Shown here piece by piece: positions 52,004-61,082 of a stretch of 64,000 nt of DNA. The notes under the pieces were generated by a model, which was given only the letters and a program-made list of their open reading frames with translations, searched no databases and had not been told where the DNA came from. Every line of letters begins with the position of its first letter. Positions within the stretch are counted from its first letter, which is position 1. A program made the position numbers and the translations under genes. Source of the stretch: Salinilacihabitans rarus (lineage in GTDB: Archaea; Halobacteriota; Halobacteria; Halobacteriales; Natrialbaceae); the NCBI RefSeq assembly GCF_024296665.1, contig NZ_CP100762.1:124001-188000 (forward strand), given 5' to 3'.

Positions 52004-53527
52004 CTATCTGCCGGACGCAACGTCCGTGCCGTCCTCGCGCAGCCGTTCCCGGACCGCCTCGCGGTCGACCGTCCCCGAGGGGGTCCGCGGGAGGGCGTCG
52101 GCGAACCCGACGGTCTTCGGCCGTTTGAACCCCGCGAGGCGCTCGTCGCAGTGGGCGAGCAGCGATTCGAGCGACGGTCGCCGCTCGGTCGCCGGCACGA
52201 CGAGCGCGGCGACCCGCTCGCCCCACTCCTCGTCGGCGAGACCGACGACCGCGGCGCCCTCGACCCCGGGGTGGGTCGCGAGGACGTCGACAACCTCGTC
52301 GGGGTCGACGTTCTCGCCGCCGGTGACGATCCGGTCGGCCCGCCGGCCGACCACCCAGAGCCGACCCACCTCGTCGCGGTAGCCGACGTCGCCGGTGTGC
52401 AGGCCCCGCTCGCCGAACGCCGCCTCCGTGTGTTCGTCGTCGAGGTAGCCCGGCGTCACCGTCGGCCCCGACACCACGAGTTCGCCGCGCTCGCCCGGGC
52501 CGACCGGCTCGCCGGTTCCGTCGACGACCGACACCTCGGTGAACTGGAGCGGGTGGCCGACGGTGCCGCGGTGGGCCAACGCCTCCTCGGGGGTCGCCGT
52601 CGCGACCTGCGAGGCCGTCTCGGTCATCCCGTAGGTCGGGTAGACGGGCACCCCCGCGGCCTCACAGCGGTCGAGCAACTCGTCGGAGGCGGGCGCGCCG
52701 CCCAGCAGGACGAACCGCAGCGACGCGGGCGGCCGCCAGCCCTCGTCGAGCAGTCGGCCGAGCATCGTCGGGACGAGCGAGACCCCCGTGACGTCGTGCT
52801 CGTCGACGACGCGGGCCGTCTCGGCGGGGTCGAACTCGCGCTGGATCACGACGGCCGTCCCGTACAGCGTCGAGCGGATCACGGGCGCCAGCCCGCCCAT
52901 GTGGTACATCGGGAGACAGCAGAGCCACCGATCGTCGGGGAGAACGCCGAGGCGGAACGCCGAGGCGGTTGCGCTTGCGACGAGGTTGTCGACGGTCAGG
53001 CGGACGCCCTTCGGCTCGCCGGCGGTACCCGAGGTGAACATGACCAGCTGGGTCGTCCCCCGTCGAATCCGCTTGGGGAAGATCGTGAACTCGGAGACCG
53101 GCTCGAACAGCGGTTCCGCGGCGTCGGTCGTCGGCTCCCCGACCGAGCGGACCGGCGCGTCGACGAGGTCGACGGCCCGGTCTTCCGTCTCCGGCCCGCA
53201 GACGAGCGCGTCGACGTCGAGGCGATCGAGCTTCCGATCGAGTTCGGCGTCCGTCTCGCGGACGTTCAGCGGGGCGACGGTCGCGCCGCGGCGCATCGCG
53301 CCGAAGAACGCGGTCGCGAACGCCCGCCCGCCGTCCAGCAGGAACGCGACCCGGCCGTGCGAGAACGGGTCGAACCCCAGCGCCGCGTGATCGGCCTGCC
53401 GGTGGAACTCGCGGTAGGTCCACGCCTCGCCCGCGTCGGCGTCGATCACCGCGGTCTTCTCGGGCGTCGCCCGGGCCCGGTGGGTCAGCAGGTCGTACCT
53501 CGGCGCGTCGACCGGCCCGTCCGTCAT
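52004..53527 (-). CDS. menE: o-succinylbenzoate--CoA ligase
   Basis: ANL-superfamily adenylating enzyme of 507 residues activating o-succinylbenzoate to its CoA ester in menaquinone synthesis. AMP motifs: MFTSGTAGEPKGV, YPTYGMTETASQV, LHTGDVGYRDE and the C-terminal PRTPSGTVDR with the lysine replaced by Ser-Gly context. The assignment rests on being in one operon with menC and menA (four-base overlap with menC). Confidence 0.9.
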   Translation of the reverse strand: MTDGPVDAPRYDLLTHRARATPEKTAVIDADAGEAWTYREFHRQADHAALGFDPFSHGRVAFLLDGGRAFATAFFGAMRRGATVAPLNVRETDAELDRKLDRLDVDALVCGPETEDRAVDLVDAPVRSVGEPTTDAAEPLFEPVSEFTIFPKRIRRGTTQLVMFTSGTAGEPKGVRLTVDNLVASATASAFRLGVLPDDRWLCCLPMYHMGGLAPVIRSTLYGTAVVIQREFDPAETARVVDEHDVTGVSLVPTMLGRLLDEGWRPPASLRFVLLGGAPASDELLDRCEAAGVPVYPTYGMTETASQVATATPEEALAHRGTVGHPLQFTEVSVVDGTGEPVGPGERGELVVSGPTVTPGYLDDEHTEAAFGERGLHTGDVGYRDEVGRLWVVGRRADRIVTGGENVDPDEVVDVLATHPGVEGAAVVGLADEEWGERVAALVVPATERRPSLESLLAHCDERLAGFKRPKTVGFADALPRTPSGTVDREAVRERLREDGTDVASGR

Positions 53528-54561
53528 CCGTCCCACACCTCCGGGACGCCGAGCCCCTTCGCCTGCGGGACGAGGGCGTTCCCGCGCTCGAACCGCACCG
53601 GATCGCGCCCGACGTCCTCGGCGAGCAGATCGGCCGTCGCGAGGCCGCAGGCGGGCACGTCGGGGATCGCGGCCGCGAGGTGGACGGCGGCCGTCCGGGC
53701 GACGACCGCGTCGATGGTCGTCGTCACGACCGGGAGGAGGTCGGCCTCCTGTGCCCACGCGGCGACCTTTCGCGCGACGTCGACGCCACCAAGCGCCATC
53801 GGCTTGAGGACCACGGCGTCGGCGGCGTCGGCGTCGACGATGGCGTCGACGCCGTGTTCGAGCAACCCCTCGTCGAGTGCGATCGGGACGTCCCGACCCC
53901 GCAACGCGGCGTGACCTTCGAGCGCGCCGGCCGGGAGCGGCTGTTCGAGCAGGTCGACGCCGAGGTCGGCGAACGCCTCGACCGCCCGCGTCGCCTCGTC
54001 GAACGTCCACGCGCCGTTGGCGTCCGCGCGGAGTTCGACCGACGGGCCGACCGCCTCGCGGACCCGTCGGAGGCGTTCGACGTCCTCGTCGACGGGGCCG
54101 ACGCCGACCTTGAGCTTGCAACAGGAGAAGCCGCGGTCGACGGCCCGGCGGGCGGCCGCGGCCGCCGCGGCCGGGGAGCCGCCGCCGACGGTGGCGTTGA
54201 CCGGGACGCGCCCGACCCGCGCTGGCTCGCCGAGGTGGTGGTACAGCGGCGTCGACGCCCGCCGGGCGACGAGGTCCGCGAGGGCGAGCGCGACGCCGTG
54301 TCGGGCCGCGGCGGTCCGGTCGACCGCGTCGAGGGCGGCGGGCGTGCCGTCGCCGGCCATCGCCTCGCGGGCCCGTTCGAGGGCGGCCTCGCACTCGTCG
54401 AGCGACTCCGTCCAGCCGGGCAGCGGGGTGGCCTCGCCGACGCCGACGTCGTCGCCGTCGATCACCCGGACGAGGAACCCCTCGCGGCGCTCGATCGTCC
54501 CCCCGGCCGTTTCGAGCGGTTCGACGAGGTCGAGGGCGAAGGGTCGGTACGACAGCTCCAT
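53524..54561 (-). CDS. menC: o-succinylbenzoate synthase
   Basis: Enolase-superfamily dehydratase of 345 residues making o-succinylbenzoate. The first catalytic lysine is in CCKLKVGVG, the metal ligands in ELRADANGAW and VPIALDEG, and the second lysine in VLKPMALGG. The operon setting (menA-menC-menE) supports MenC over N-acylamino acid racemase, which has the same motifs. Stop and start overlap the neighbours by four and one bases. Confidence 0.92.
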   Translation of the reverse strand: MELSYRPFALDLVEPLETAGGTIERREGFLVRVIDGDDVGVGEATPLPGWTESLDECEAALERAREAMAGDGTPAALDAVDRTAAARHGVALALADLVARRASTPLYHHLGEPARVGRVPVNATVGGGSPAAAAAAARRAVDRGFSCCKLKVGVGPVDEDVERLRRVREAVGPSVELRADANGAWTFDEATRAVEAFADLGVDLLEQPLPAGALEGHAALRGRDVPIALDEGLLEHGVDAIVDADAADAVVLKPMALGGVDVARKVAAWAQEADLLPVVTTTIDAVVARTAAVHLAAAIPDVPACGLATADLLAEDVGRDPVRFERGNALVPQAKGLGVPEVWDG

Positions 54562-55496
54562 CAGATCACCAGCCCGGCGGCGAGCAGGACCGCGTACAGC
54601 ACCAGCAGCTTGCCGGTCCCCTCCAGGGCGGGGTTGAGCGCCTCACCGTCGGTCCGGGTGCAGACCGTCCGCGCGACGGTCGCGGCGTACGGCAGGGACA
54701 CGAGCGGCAGGAGGACGGTGGGCCCGAATTCCCACGCGAGCCAGAACCACGGCGGGACGACGTACGCCAGCGCGAGGAGGCCGACGTACTCGAAGCGGCT
54801 GAAGCGGTAGCCAAGCCGGACCGCGAGCGTCCGCTTGCCCGTCTCGGCGTCGGTTTCGAGGTCGCGGACGTTGTTGACGACGAGGATGGCCGTCGAGACG
54901 CCGGCGACGGGGAGGCTCGCGACGACCGACTCGGGGGTGATCGTCCCCGGCGGGATCGACGTCGGGAACGGGTCGACGAGGACCGCGGCCGCCTGCACGT
55001 AGAAGGTACCCGTCACGGCGACGAGGCCGAAGAAGACGAACACGAAGAGGTCGCCGAGGCCGTGGTAGCCGAGCGGGTACGGGCCGCCGGTGTAGGCCCA
55101 CCCACAGAGGACGCTCACGAGGCCGATCACGAGGATGGGGAGCCCGCCCTCGTAGACGAGGTAGGTCCCCGAGAGGATCGCCAGCCCGAAGGTGACGATC
55201 GTGGCGAGTTTCACCCGCTCGGGCGGGATGAGCCCGGACTGGGTAACCCGGGTGAACCCCTCGCGGTCGTCGGTGTCGGCGCCCTTGATCGCGTCGTAGT
55301 AGTCGTTCGCGAAGTTGGTCCCGATCTGGATCAGCGCCGCGCCCACGAACGCGAAAAGCGCCGGGAGCGGCGCGAACACTCCCTCGTGGACGGCGAGTCC
55401 CGTCCCCACGATCACGGGCGCCGCCGCCGCCGGCAGCGTCTGGGGACGGGCCGCCATCAGCCAGGCCCGTGTCCGGGAGACCTCGGACGTACTCAT
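54561..55496 (-). CDS. menA: 1,4-dihydroxy-2-naphthoate polyprenyltransferase
   Basis: UbiA-family membrane prenyltransferase of 311 residues with about eight helices that attaches the polyprenyl tail in menaquinone synthesis. Motifs [20 protein letters not shown] (first Asp-rich) and [15 protein letters not shown] (second) are diagnostic. It is first in the menA-menC-menE operon. The menaquinone made here is the probable electron donor of the NrfD-type complex encoded 25 kb away. Confidence 0.95.
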   Translation of the reverse strand: MSTSEVSRTRAWLMAARPQTLPAAAAPVIVGTGLAVHEGVFAPLPALFAFVGAALIQIGTNFANDYYDAIKGADTDDREGFTRVTQSGLIPPERVKLATIVTFGLAILSGTYLVYEGGLPILVIGLVSVLCGWAYTGGPYPLGYHGLGDLFVFVFFGLVAVTGTFYVQAAAVLVDPFPTSIPPGTITPESVVASLPVAGVSTAILVVNNVRDLETDAETGKRTLAVRLGYRFSRFEYVGLLALAYVVPPWFWLAWEFGPTVLLPLVSLPYAATVARTVCTRTDGEALNPALEGTGKLLVLYAVLLAAGLVI

Positions 55497-55591
55497 CGAT
55501 CGAGAGTCCGGTTCGAAGAAGTGTCAACGTTGGCATTGCGGTCGGCCCGTCGCGGTCCGGCGAACGCACCCGGCGACGGCCGCGTTCGTCC

Positions 55592-56236
55592 TCAATCCTC
55601 CGACGCCGCCGCCGCGAGCGCCGCCGTCGCCGCCGTCGGGTCCGCGGCCGCGGTGATCTCGCTGATGACCGCGACGCCCGTCGCGCCCGCCTCGACGACG
55701 GCGCCCGCGTTCTCGGCCGTGATGCCGCCGATCCCGACGACGGGGACCGGGACCGCCTCGGCGATCGCCGCGACGCGCTCGGTGCCGATGCCGTCCGTGC
55801 CCTCCTCGACGTCCTTCGAGTCGGTGCCGTAGACCGCGCCGACGCCGAGGTAGTCGGCGCCGTCGGCGACCGCCCGCTCGGCCGCCGCGACCGTCGCGGC
55901 CGAGCAGCCGACGACGGCGTCGGGGCCGAGCAGGTCGCGGGCGACGTGCACGGGGAGGTCCGACTGGCCGAGGTGGACGCCGTCGGCGTCGACCGCCTCG
56001 GCGAGGTCGACCCGGTCGTTGACGATCAGGTCGACGCCCGCCGCCGCGGTGCGCTCGCGGAGTTCGCGGCCGAGTTCGTACCGCCGGCGCGCGTCGGTAC
56101 CCTTCTCGCGCAACTGGACGACGTCGATCCCGCCCTCGATCGCGGCGCGGACGACCTCCGGCGTCGACCGCCCCGCCGAGAGCGATGCCTGCGTCACGAG
56201 GTAGGTTCGCCACGTCGCGGGGTCCGCCGTATTCAT
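55592..56236 (-). CDS. thiE: thiamine phosphate synthase
   Basis: TIM-barrel enzyme of 214 residues joining the thiazole and pyrimidine moieties. Seen: VVQLREKGTDARRRYELG, LIVNDRVDLAEAVDADGVHLGQ with the pyrophosphate and metal residues, VGCSAATVAAAERA and VGIGGITAENAG. The ATG at 56236 gives MNTADPATWR. It stands 47 bases before the stop of the ornithine cyclodeaminase-like gene on the same strand, so the two might be co-transcribed. Confidence 0.95.
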   Translation of the reverse strand: MNTADPATWRTYLVTQASLSAGRSTPEVVRAAIEGGIDVVQLREKGTDARRRYELGRELRERTAAAGVDLIVNDRVDLAEAVDADGVHLGQSDLPVHVARDLLGPDAVVGCSAATVAAAERAVADGADYLGVGAVYGTDSKDVEEGTDGIGTERVAAIAEAVPVPVVGIGGITAENAGAVVEAGATGVAVISEITAAADPTAATAALAAAASED

Positions 56237-56283
56237 GCCCGATACCATCCGGTGGCGGCACAAAGCCGCTTCGGTCCCGCCGG

Positions 56284-57288
56284 TCAGGGGTCCCGGCCCG
56301 TCAGCGCCTCGCTCGCCGGCGCGAACGAGATGTCGGTGCCGCGGCCCGCCTCGCGGGCGCGCTCGTAGAGCATGTAGGCGGCGGCGACGGTCTCGATGCC
56401 GGTGCCGCCGCTGTCGAAGACCGTGACCTCGTCGTCGCTCGTCCGCCCCGGTTCGACGCCCGCGACGACCTCGCCGAGTTCGGCGTGGACGTGGTCCTCG
56501 TCGACGACGCCGGCGTCGAGGGCCGCGAGGAACGACCCCGCGTCGTAGGTCGCCCGCTCGCGGAGGTCGGGGACGTACGTCGCGCGCTCGATCGTCGTCG
56601 CGTCGAGTTCGCGCTTCTCGGGGTGGTACTGGCCCATCGCGGTGACGTGGGCACCGGGGTCGAGCAGGTCGCCGTCGAACACCGGGTCGCTCGCGGTCGT
56701 CGCCGTGATCACGACGTCCGCGCCGGCGACGGCGTCCGAACTCGCGTCGACCGCCCGTACGTCGGCCGCGAGCAGGTCGTCGAACTCGGCGGCGAACGCC
56801 GCGCGGTGCTCGCGGGTGGGCGAGAAGACCCGGACCTCGTCGAACTCGCGGACGGTCGCCGTCGTCCGCACCTGGCCGCGGGCCTGCGGGCCGGTGCCGA
56901 TCACCCCGAGGACGCTCGCGTCCTCGCGGGCGAGTTCGTCGACGGCGACCGCGCCGGCGGCGCCGGTCTTGAACGGGTTCATGCTCGCGCCGTCGATCAC
57001 GGCGAGCGGTTCGCCGCTCCCGGCGTCGAAAAGCGGCGTCATAAACCAGGCGTCGCCGGCGCCGAAGCCGGCGTCGTACGTGTAGCCCCCCATCGCGCCC
57101 GTCTCCGGGAGGACCGCGGTGTAGGTCGTCAGCAGGCCGCCGGGATCGGCGTCGAACAGCTTCGTCCGGGGTTTTGCGGGCGCACCCTCGCCGCGCTGGC
57201 GGTAGCCCTCGCGGACGGCGTCGACGTAGTCGGCTGGCGAGGCGAGACCGGTGACCTCGTCGCTCGTGAGGAACAGGGCGTCGGTCAT
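56284..57288 (-). CDS. ornithine cyclodeaminase/mu-crystallin family protein
   Basis: NAD(P)-dependent enzyme of 334 residues. Seen: GGLLTTYTAVLPETGAMGGY, VIDGASMNPFKTGA (substrate lysine region PFKTGAAGAVA) and the Rossmann ASVLGVIGTGPQARGQ. Archaeal members act as alanine dehydrogenase or ornithine cyclodeaminase; the sequence alone does not decide. ATG 57288 gives MTDALFLTSDEV. Confidence 0.9.
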   Translation of the reverse strand: MTDALFLTSDEVTGLASPADYVDAVREGYRQRGEGAPAKPRTKLFDADPGGLLTTYTAVLPETGAMGGYTYDAGFGAGDAWFMTPLFDAGSGEPLAVIDGASMNPFKTGAAGAVAVDELAREDASVLGVIGTGPQARGQVRTTATVREFDEVRVFSPTREHRAAFAAEFDDLLAADVRAVDASSDAVAGADVVITATTASDPVFDGDLLDPGAHVTAMGQYHPEKRELDATTIERATYVPDLRERATYDAGSFLAALDAGVVDEDHVHAELGEVVAGVEPGRTSDDEVTVFDSGGTGIETVAAAYMLYERAREAGRGTDISFAPASEALTGRDP

Positions 57289-57358
57289 GCACGACGCGTT
57301 CGAACCGGACGGGGAAAAAGGAGGGAGATCGAAGACGGGCGGGGACCGGTGGCCGGAC

Positions 57359-57574
57359 TCAGTCGGCGTTGATCGGCGGGCGGCTGGTAGCGGACTCCTC
57401 GGTTGCATCGATGGGGCCGTTGACGAACATCGCGTGACCGATGAGGCCGGCCGCGAGCAGCGAACCGATCGGTACCGCGGTCGTCAGCGAGACGCCGACG
57501 ACGGTGAGGGCGGCGGTGACTCCGAGCAACGCGACCGGGATGAGCCCGAGAACAATGTCGTAATATCCAGCCAT
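57359..57574 (-). CDS. 71-residue two-helix membrane protein
   Basis: Small protein with two hydrophobic helices, YYDIVLGLIPVALLGVTAAL and VPIGSLLAAGLIGHAMFVNG, and a short polar tail. The start (MAGYYDIVLG) is typical of a widespread small haloarchaeal membrane protein without known function. The upstream region is strongly AT-rich. Confidence 0.75.
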   Translation of the reverse strand: MAGYYDIVLGLIPVALLGVTAALTVVGVSLTTAVPIGSLLAAGLIGHAMFVNGPIDATEESATSRPPINAD

Positions 57575-57909
57575 AATCTATCTCATAGTATGGGATATAG
57601 GGATATAAGCGTTTCCCATAATTGGCAGATACCAGATTCGTCCCTGATCCGTATTTTGGAGGAACGATTCTCGTAACTTATGACGCTGTTATTCTTGGGT
57701 GTAGAGCAATGTAATATGTGGCAGATTCGATGAAACATTCGCGGTCGAGATTCCCGTGCGAGCGACGCGAATCGAAAACCACCGGACTGCGGCGGGACGA
57801 AACTGTCGTACGTAATAACCTAACTATTTGCATACATAACGTTCTATCGTACACTATATTTCGAGGCGGACTGGCTCGTATCCGAACTGTGATAGCTCCG
57901 GGAAACCTA
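57575..57909. other. 335-base AT-rich gene-free stretch
   Basis: Markedly lower G+C than its surroundings, with many short AT words (ATATAGGGATATAAGC, GTAATATG, TACACTATA). It holds the promoter of the small membrane gene; no convincing gene or known RNA is seen. It could be a remnant of inserted DNA. Confidence 0.5.
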
Positions 57910-58332
57910 TCAGGAACCCGTATAGGTGGCGTACCCCACGCGCCACACGACCAGCACGACGAGGCCGGTGCCGGACAGGACGAGGGTGAACGGCCAGGTC
58001 ACCCCGCCGTCGAACGCGTTCGAGGAGCGAAGGATGAACCCCACGTTCGCCGCCGCCAGCCACGTCACCGCGGTCACCCGCGCCGCGGTCGCCGGCGACC
58101 GGACGACGCGCTCGGCGTAGACCCCCGCCAGTCCGGCGGCGATCAGCCAGCCGACCAGAAACGGAATCGCCGTTTCGAGTGCCGCCAGCGGCTGGACGAG
58201 CGGATTCGTTCCGTGCGACCCGACGCCGACGGCGATCAGGCCGACGAGCAGTCCCACGTCGGCGGCGCCGACGACTCCGGTCTCCCGGTCGACGACGACT
58301 CGATCCCGTCGGTTCCGCGTGACTTCGTCCAT
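57910..58332 (-). CDS. DUF3054 family membrane protein 2
   Basis: Protein of 140 residues with four helices (GAADVGLLVGLIAVGVGSHG, IPFLVGWLIAAGLAGVYAE, VTAVTWLAAANVGFILRSS, LVLSGTGLVVLVVWRVGYA). It has the same helix pattern and DUF3054 turns as the gene at 46646-47086 but is well diverged. Start ATG 58332 (MDEVTRNRRDRVVV); residues encoded upstream are Pro-rich and non-family. Confidence 0.8.
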   Translation of the reverse strand: MDEVTRNRRDRVVVDRETGVVGAADVGLLVGLIAVGVGSHGTNPLVQPLAALETAIPFLVGWLIAAGLAGVYAERVVRSPATAARVTAVTWLAAANVGFILRSSNAFDGGVTWPFTLVLSGTGLVVLVVWRVGYATYTGS

Positions 58333-58682
58333 ACCCCACACTGGGGGGACGGATAACCATCGTTCTCCCGGTTCGTGGGAGGGAGGAGGAACCGCGGCGA
58401 CTGGCGTCGCCGCGTCGTCCAACGGACGGAGCGTCGTGCGAGGTCGACCCTCGCACGGCAGGCCGTACGGCCACCGGGGACTTTGTTATCGACGTCTTTC
58501 GACGGCGCGGGTCGTCGCGGCCGGTCGCCCGCCGCGAAGTAATTCGCTGTTGGTCGCGGCCGCGGCCGCGGTCGCGGCGCGCCTGCCGGGAGCGATCCGC
58601 CGGCGTCCCGCGGCGCGGTCGCGCCGGCACCGATCACGAGTACGACAGGACTAATATAGGAAGAAATCCAACTCCTAACCCG
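58333..58682. other. 350-base divergent gene-free stretch
   Basis: Lies between the divergent DUF3054 and J-domain genes. It is GC-rich with a GCGGCC-rich tract at about 58556-58575 and an AT-rich promoter stretch (GACTAATATAGG) about 30 bases before the ATG at 58683. Nothing else is seen. Confidence 0.5.
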
Positions 58683-59333
58683 ATGGCTGTCGCCGACGAA
58701 CGGCGCGAAGGCTGTGACGGCTGCGGACGCGTCGTCTCCCTCGAGGAGTTGACGACGGTGACGATGCCCGACGGCGACTCGGTCGCCTGCTGTCCGTCCT
58801 GCGCCCCACACGCCCGCGAGGCCGCGCGCAAACTCTCCTCGCTCGACCAGCGGCGCGGCGACTGCGACGGCTGCACCCGGACGGTGCCGCGGACCGACCT
58901 CGAGGACGTGGTGCTCCCCGACGGCACCGTCGTGACCGTCTGCCCGCGCTGTCTCTCCGAGGTCCCCGGGCGCTCCTCGGAGGCGAAGGCGGGCACGGGC
59001 GCCGGGTCGGACTCGCCGGCCGAAGCCGAGGCCCGCTGCAGTCAGTGTCGAGAGCCCGTCGCCGGGGAGCCGTTTCGCGTCCGGACGATCGACGACCGCA
59101 CCGAGGAACTGTGTCGGTCCTGCAAGGAGGCCGCCGAGGAGCGCGGCGTCGTCGCCGACGTGGCGATGCAGGCGGCCGAGGCCCGCGAGATCCTCGGCGT
59201 CGACGCCGACGCCACCGACCGCGAGATCAGGGAGGCGTTCCTCACGCAGATCAAACACGCCCACCCCGACAGGAAAAGCGGGAGCCGGTCGGCGTTCAAA
59301 CTCGTCAAGGACGCCTACGACCGGCTGTCCTAG
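58683..59333 (+). CDS. zinc-ribbon/J-domain protein
   Basis: Protein of 216 residues with three zinc-ribbon modules: Cys11/14/37/40, Cys61/64/87/90 and Cys119/122/144/147. They are followed at residues 163-216 by a short J-domain (EAREILGVDADATDREIREA) with the HPD tripeptide at 194-196. The J-domain is C-terminal, the reverse of classic DnaJ. It may recruit DnaK to clients bound by the zinc modules. Its stop overlaps the convergent TIR gene by four bases. Confidence 0.82.
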   Translation: MAVADERREGCDGCGRVVSLEELTTVTMPDGDSVACCPSCAPHAREAARKLSSLDQRRGDCDGCTRTVPRTDLEDVVLPDGTVVTVCPRCLSEVPGRSSEAKAGTGAGSDSPAEAEARCSQCREPVAGEPFRVRTIDDRTEELCRSCKEAAEERGVVADVAMQAAEAREILGVDADATDREIREAFLTQIKHAHPDRKSGSRSAFKLVKDAYDRLS

Positions 59334-59932
59334 CGCTCGCGGCGGACGAACCCGATCGTCGCCGGCTCGAAGTAGTACGTCGCCCGGCAGACGTCGCAAC
59401 TCGTCTCGAGGAGCTTCCCGTGCTGGTGGAGCCGCCACAGTTTCGGCTGGTCCTGTTCGATGGCCAGCGTCACCGGGTGGCCGCAGTCGGGGACCGTACA
59501 CGGGAAGCGGACGTACCAGTTCGGCACCGACAGCGCCCCCAGCGGTTCGAGTTCCGCGCGCAGCCGACAGAGCAACTCGAAGATGGTGCGCGTGAGGTCG
59601 TTCCGGTCGATCGTCACCCCCTCGACGCCCTCGACGAAACCGGCGGTGAGCCCCGGCCGGTCGTACAGCGGGACGACCGAGATGTCCCGTGCGAGGGCGT
59701 AACCGATCTCCTGGTTGATCCACGTGTCGTCGGCCGATCCCTCGGTGAGGACCGCGACGACGACGTCGCTGTTGGCGAGACGCCCCTCGAGTCGCCCCCT
59801 CGACCCCGCCGACTCGACGTCCTCCAGTGCGATGTGGACCCCGAACGGGAAGTTCTTCACCGTCGAGAACAGCTCCCCGACCAGCGTCAGGTCCCCCTCC
59901 GCGTGCGAGACGAACACCTGCTCTCCGGTCAT
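59330..59932 (-). CDS. TIR-domain protein with C-terminal zinc ribbon
   Basis: Protein of 200 residues. Residues 1-115 match a TIR-like fold: QVFVSHAEGDLTLVGELF (strand A and helix), SDVVVAVLTEGSADDTWINQEIGYAL with the candidate NADase Glu75, and ISVVPLYDRPG. Residues 140-200 carry a four-Cys zinc site (Cys145, Cys150, Cys179, Cys182). TIR enzymes cleave NAD or make cyclic ADP-ribose signals, often in anti-phage defence. No defence partner is adjacent; the only close neighbour is the J-domain protein. A non-catalytic adaptor is possible. Confidence 0.75.
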   Translation of the reverse strand: MTGEQVFVSHAEGDLTLVGELFSTVKNFPFGVHIALEDVESAGSRGRLEGRLANSDVVVAVLTEGSADDTWINQEIGYALARDISVVPLYDRPGLTAGFVEGVEGVTIDRNDLTRTIFELLCRLRAELEPLGALSVPNWYVRFPCTVPDCGHPVTLAIEQDQPKLWRLHQHGKLLETSCDVCRATYYFEPATIGFVRRER

Positions 59933-59969
59933 CTGCAGGTACGCGGGCGGCGAACCGTAATCAATGTGC

Positions 59970-60344
59970 CTATATCTCGCCGTCAGGAACGCTAATTGTA
60001 TCGAGAACTCGCTGGGAGAATTCCACCTGCGAGAGGTCGTCGCCGAGACGCCGGAACCACTCGCCCTCGACGCGCCAGGTCCCGCGGCGGTCGCCGTCGG
60101 TCGTCGTCGACGTCGCTTCGAGCGTCCCCGGCGACCAGTCGCGCTCCTCGGCGAGCGCGAGCAGGGTCCGGACGACGACGCCGACCTCGCGGCTGGTGAT
60201 CGTCCGCGCCTCGCTGACGACTTCGTACTCGAGGGTGACGTCCTCGCCGTCGCCGTCGTCCGCCCGCTCGAACTCGGTGAGGTAGATGCCGTCGCCCATG
60301 AGTCGGTTCTCGAGTGCGACCGGGAGGGGACGCTCCTCGCTCAT
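59970..60344 (-). CDS. hypothetical protein
   Basis: Acidic soluble protein of 124 residues, strand-rich (GIYLTEFERADDGDGEDVTL, RGTWRVEGEWFRRLGDD). No motif or signal is seen. It lies 37 bases upstream of the TIR gene on the same strand, so it might be co-transcribed with it. Family not recognised. Confidence 0.65.
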   Translation of the reverse strand: MSEERPLPVALENRLMGDGIYLTEFERADDGDGEDVTLEYEVVSEARTITSREVGVVVRTLLALAEERDWSPGTLEATSTTTDGDRRGTWRVEGEWFRRLGDDLSQVEFSQRVLDTISVPDGEI

Positions 60345-60392
60345 ACCTTCGCATTCGCTCCCGGGTAGAAAAGCGGTGCGGCGCGCGCCGTC

Positions 60393-61037
60393 TCAGAGCG
60401 GGTCGACCAGGTCCGCGAGCGCGGCCTCGGGGTCGTCGGCCTTCGCGACGCCGCTGGCGAGCAACACGCCCTCGGCGCCGAGGTCGGCCGCCGCGACGAC
60501 GTCGTCGCCGGTGCTGATGCCCGCGCCACAGAGGACCGAGACGTCCTCGTCGACCGCCCGGGCGGCGGCGACGGCGTCCTCGACGACGTCGGGGTCGGCC
60601 TGACTGACCGGCGTGCCGGTGCCGATCAGTTCCGGCGGTTCGACGGCGACGGCGTCGGGGCCGAGCGCCGCGGCCGCACCGATCTGTGCGGGGTTGTTCG
60701 CGCAGACGACCGTCTCGAGGCCCGCGCGCTCGGCCGCCCGGAGCGAGCCGTCGACGTCCGCGAGTTTGAGCCGGTTCTCCGAGTGGTTGACCAGCGTCCC
60801 GACCGCGCCCGCGTCGGCGGCCGCCTCCGCCAGCGCGTGGCCGGTGTTGCTCCCGTACTCGATGGGATCTACGTGCTGGGCCCAGGTCTCGACGCCCGTC
60901 TCGGCGACGCGTTCGAGGTGGGCCGCCTGCGGCGCGACGGCGACGCGGGCGTCGGTGGTCTCGTTTACGTCCCGCGCGGCCTCCGCGACGGCGACGGGGT
61001 CACACGGGTACGTCTTCAGGTTGACGAGGACGAACAT
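60393..61037 (-). CDS. tpiA: triosephosphate isomerase
   Basis: Glycolytic/gluconeogenic TIM barrel of 214 residues, the shortened archaeal form. Catalytic residues: Lys in [10 protein letters not shown], His in LVNHSENR and Glu in [11 protein letters not shown]. The phosphate loop is [12 protein letters not shown]. Complete, with its own short upstream region. Confidence 0.96.
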   Translation of the reverse strand: MFVLVNLKTYPCDPVAVAEAARDVNETTDARVAVAPQAAHLERVAETGVETWAQHVDPIEYGSNTGHALAEAAADAGAVGTLVNHSENRLKLADVDGSLRAAERAGLETVVCANNPAQIGAAAALGPDAVAVEPPELIGTGTPVSQADPDVVEDAVAAARAVDEDVSVLCGAGISTGDDVVAAADLGAEGVLLASGVAKADDPEAALADLVDPL

Positions 61038-61082
61038 ATCGGAGAAGGGGCCCGCAGGGGGGAAATAGGTTTCGTGTGTCGG

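Noticed and set aside
57718-58356. Open frame on the plus strand beginning in the AT-rich gap
   Set aside because: It mostly runs antisense to the DUF3054 gene; only the first 60 codons are outside, with no family resemblance or clear promoter.
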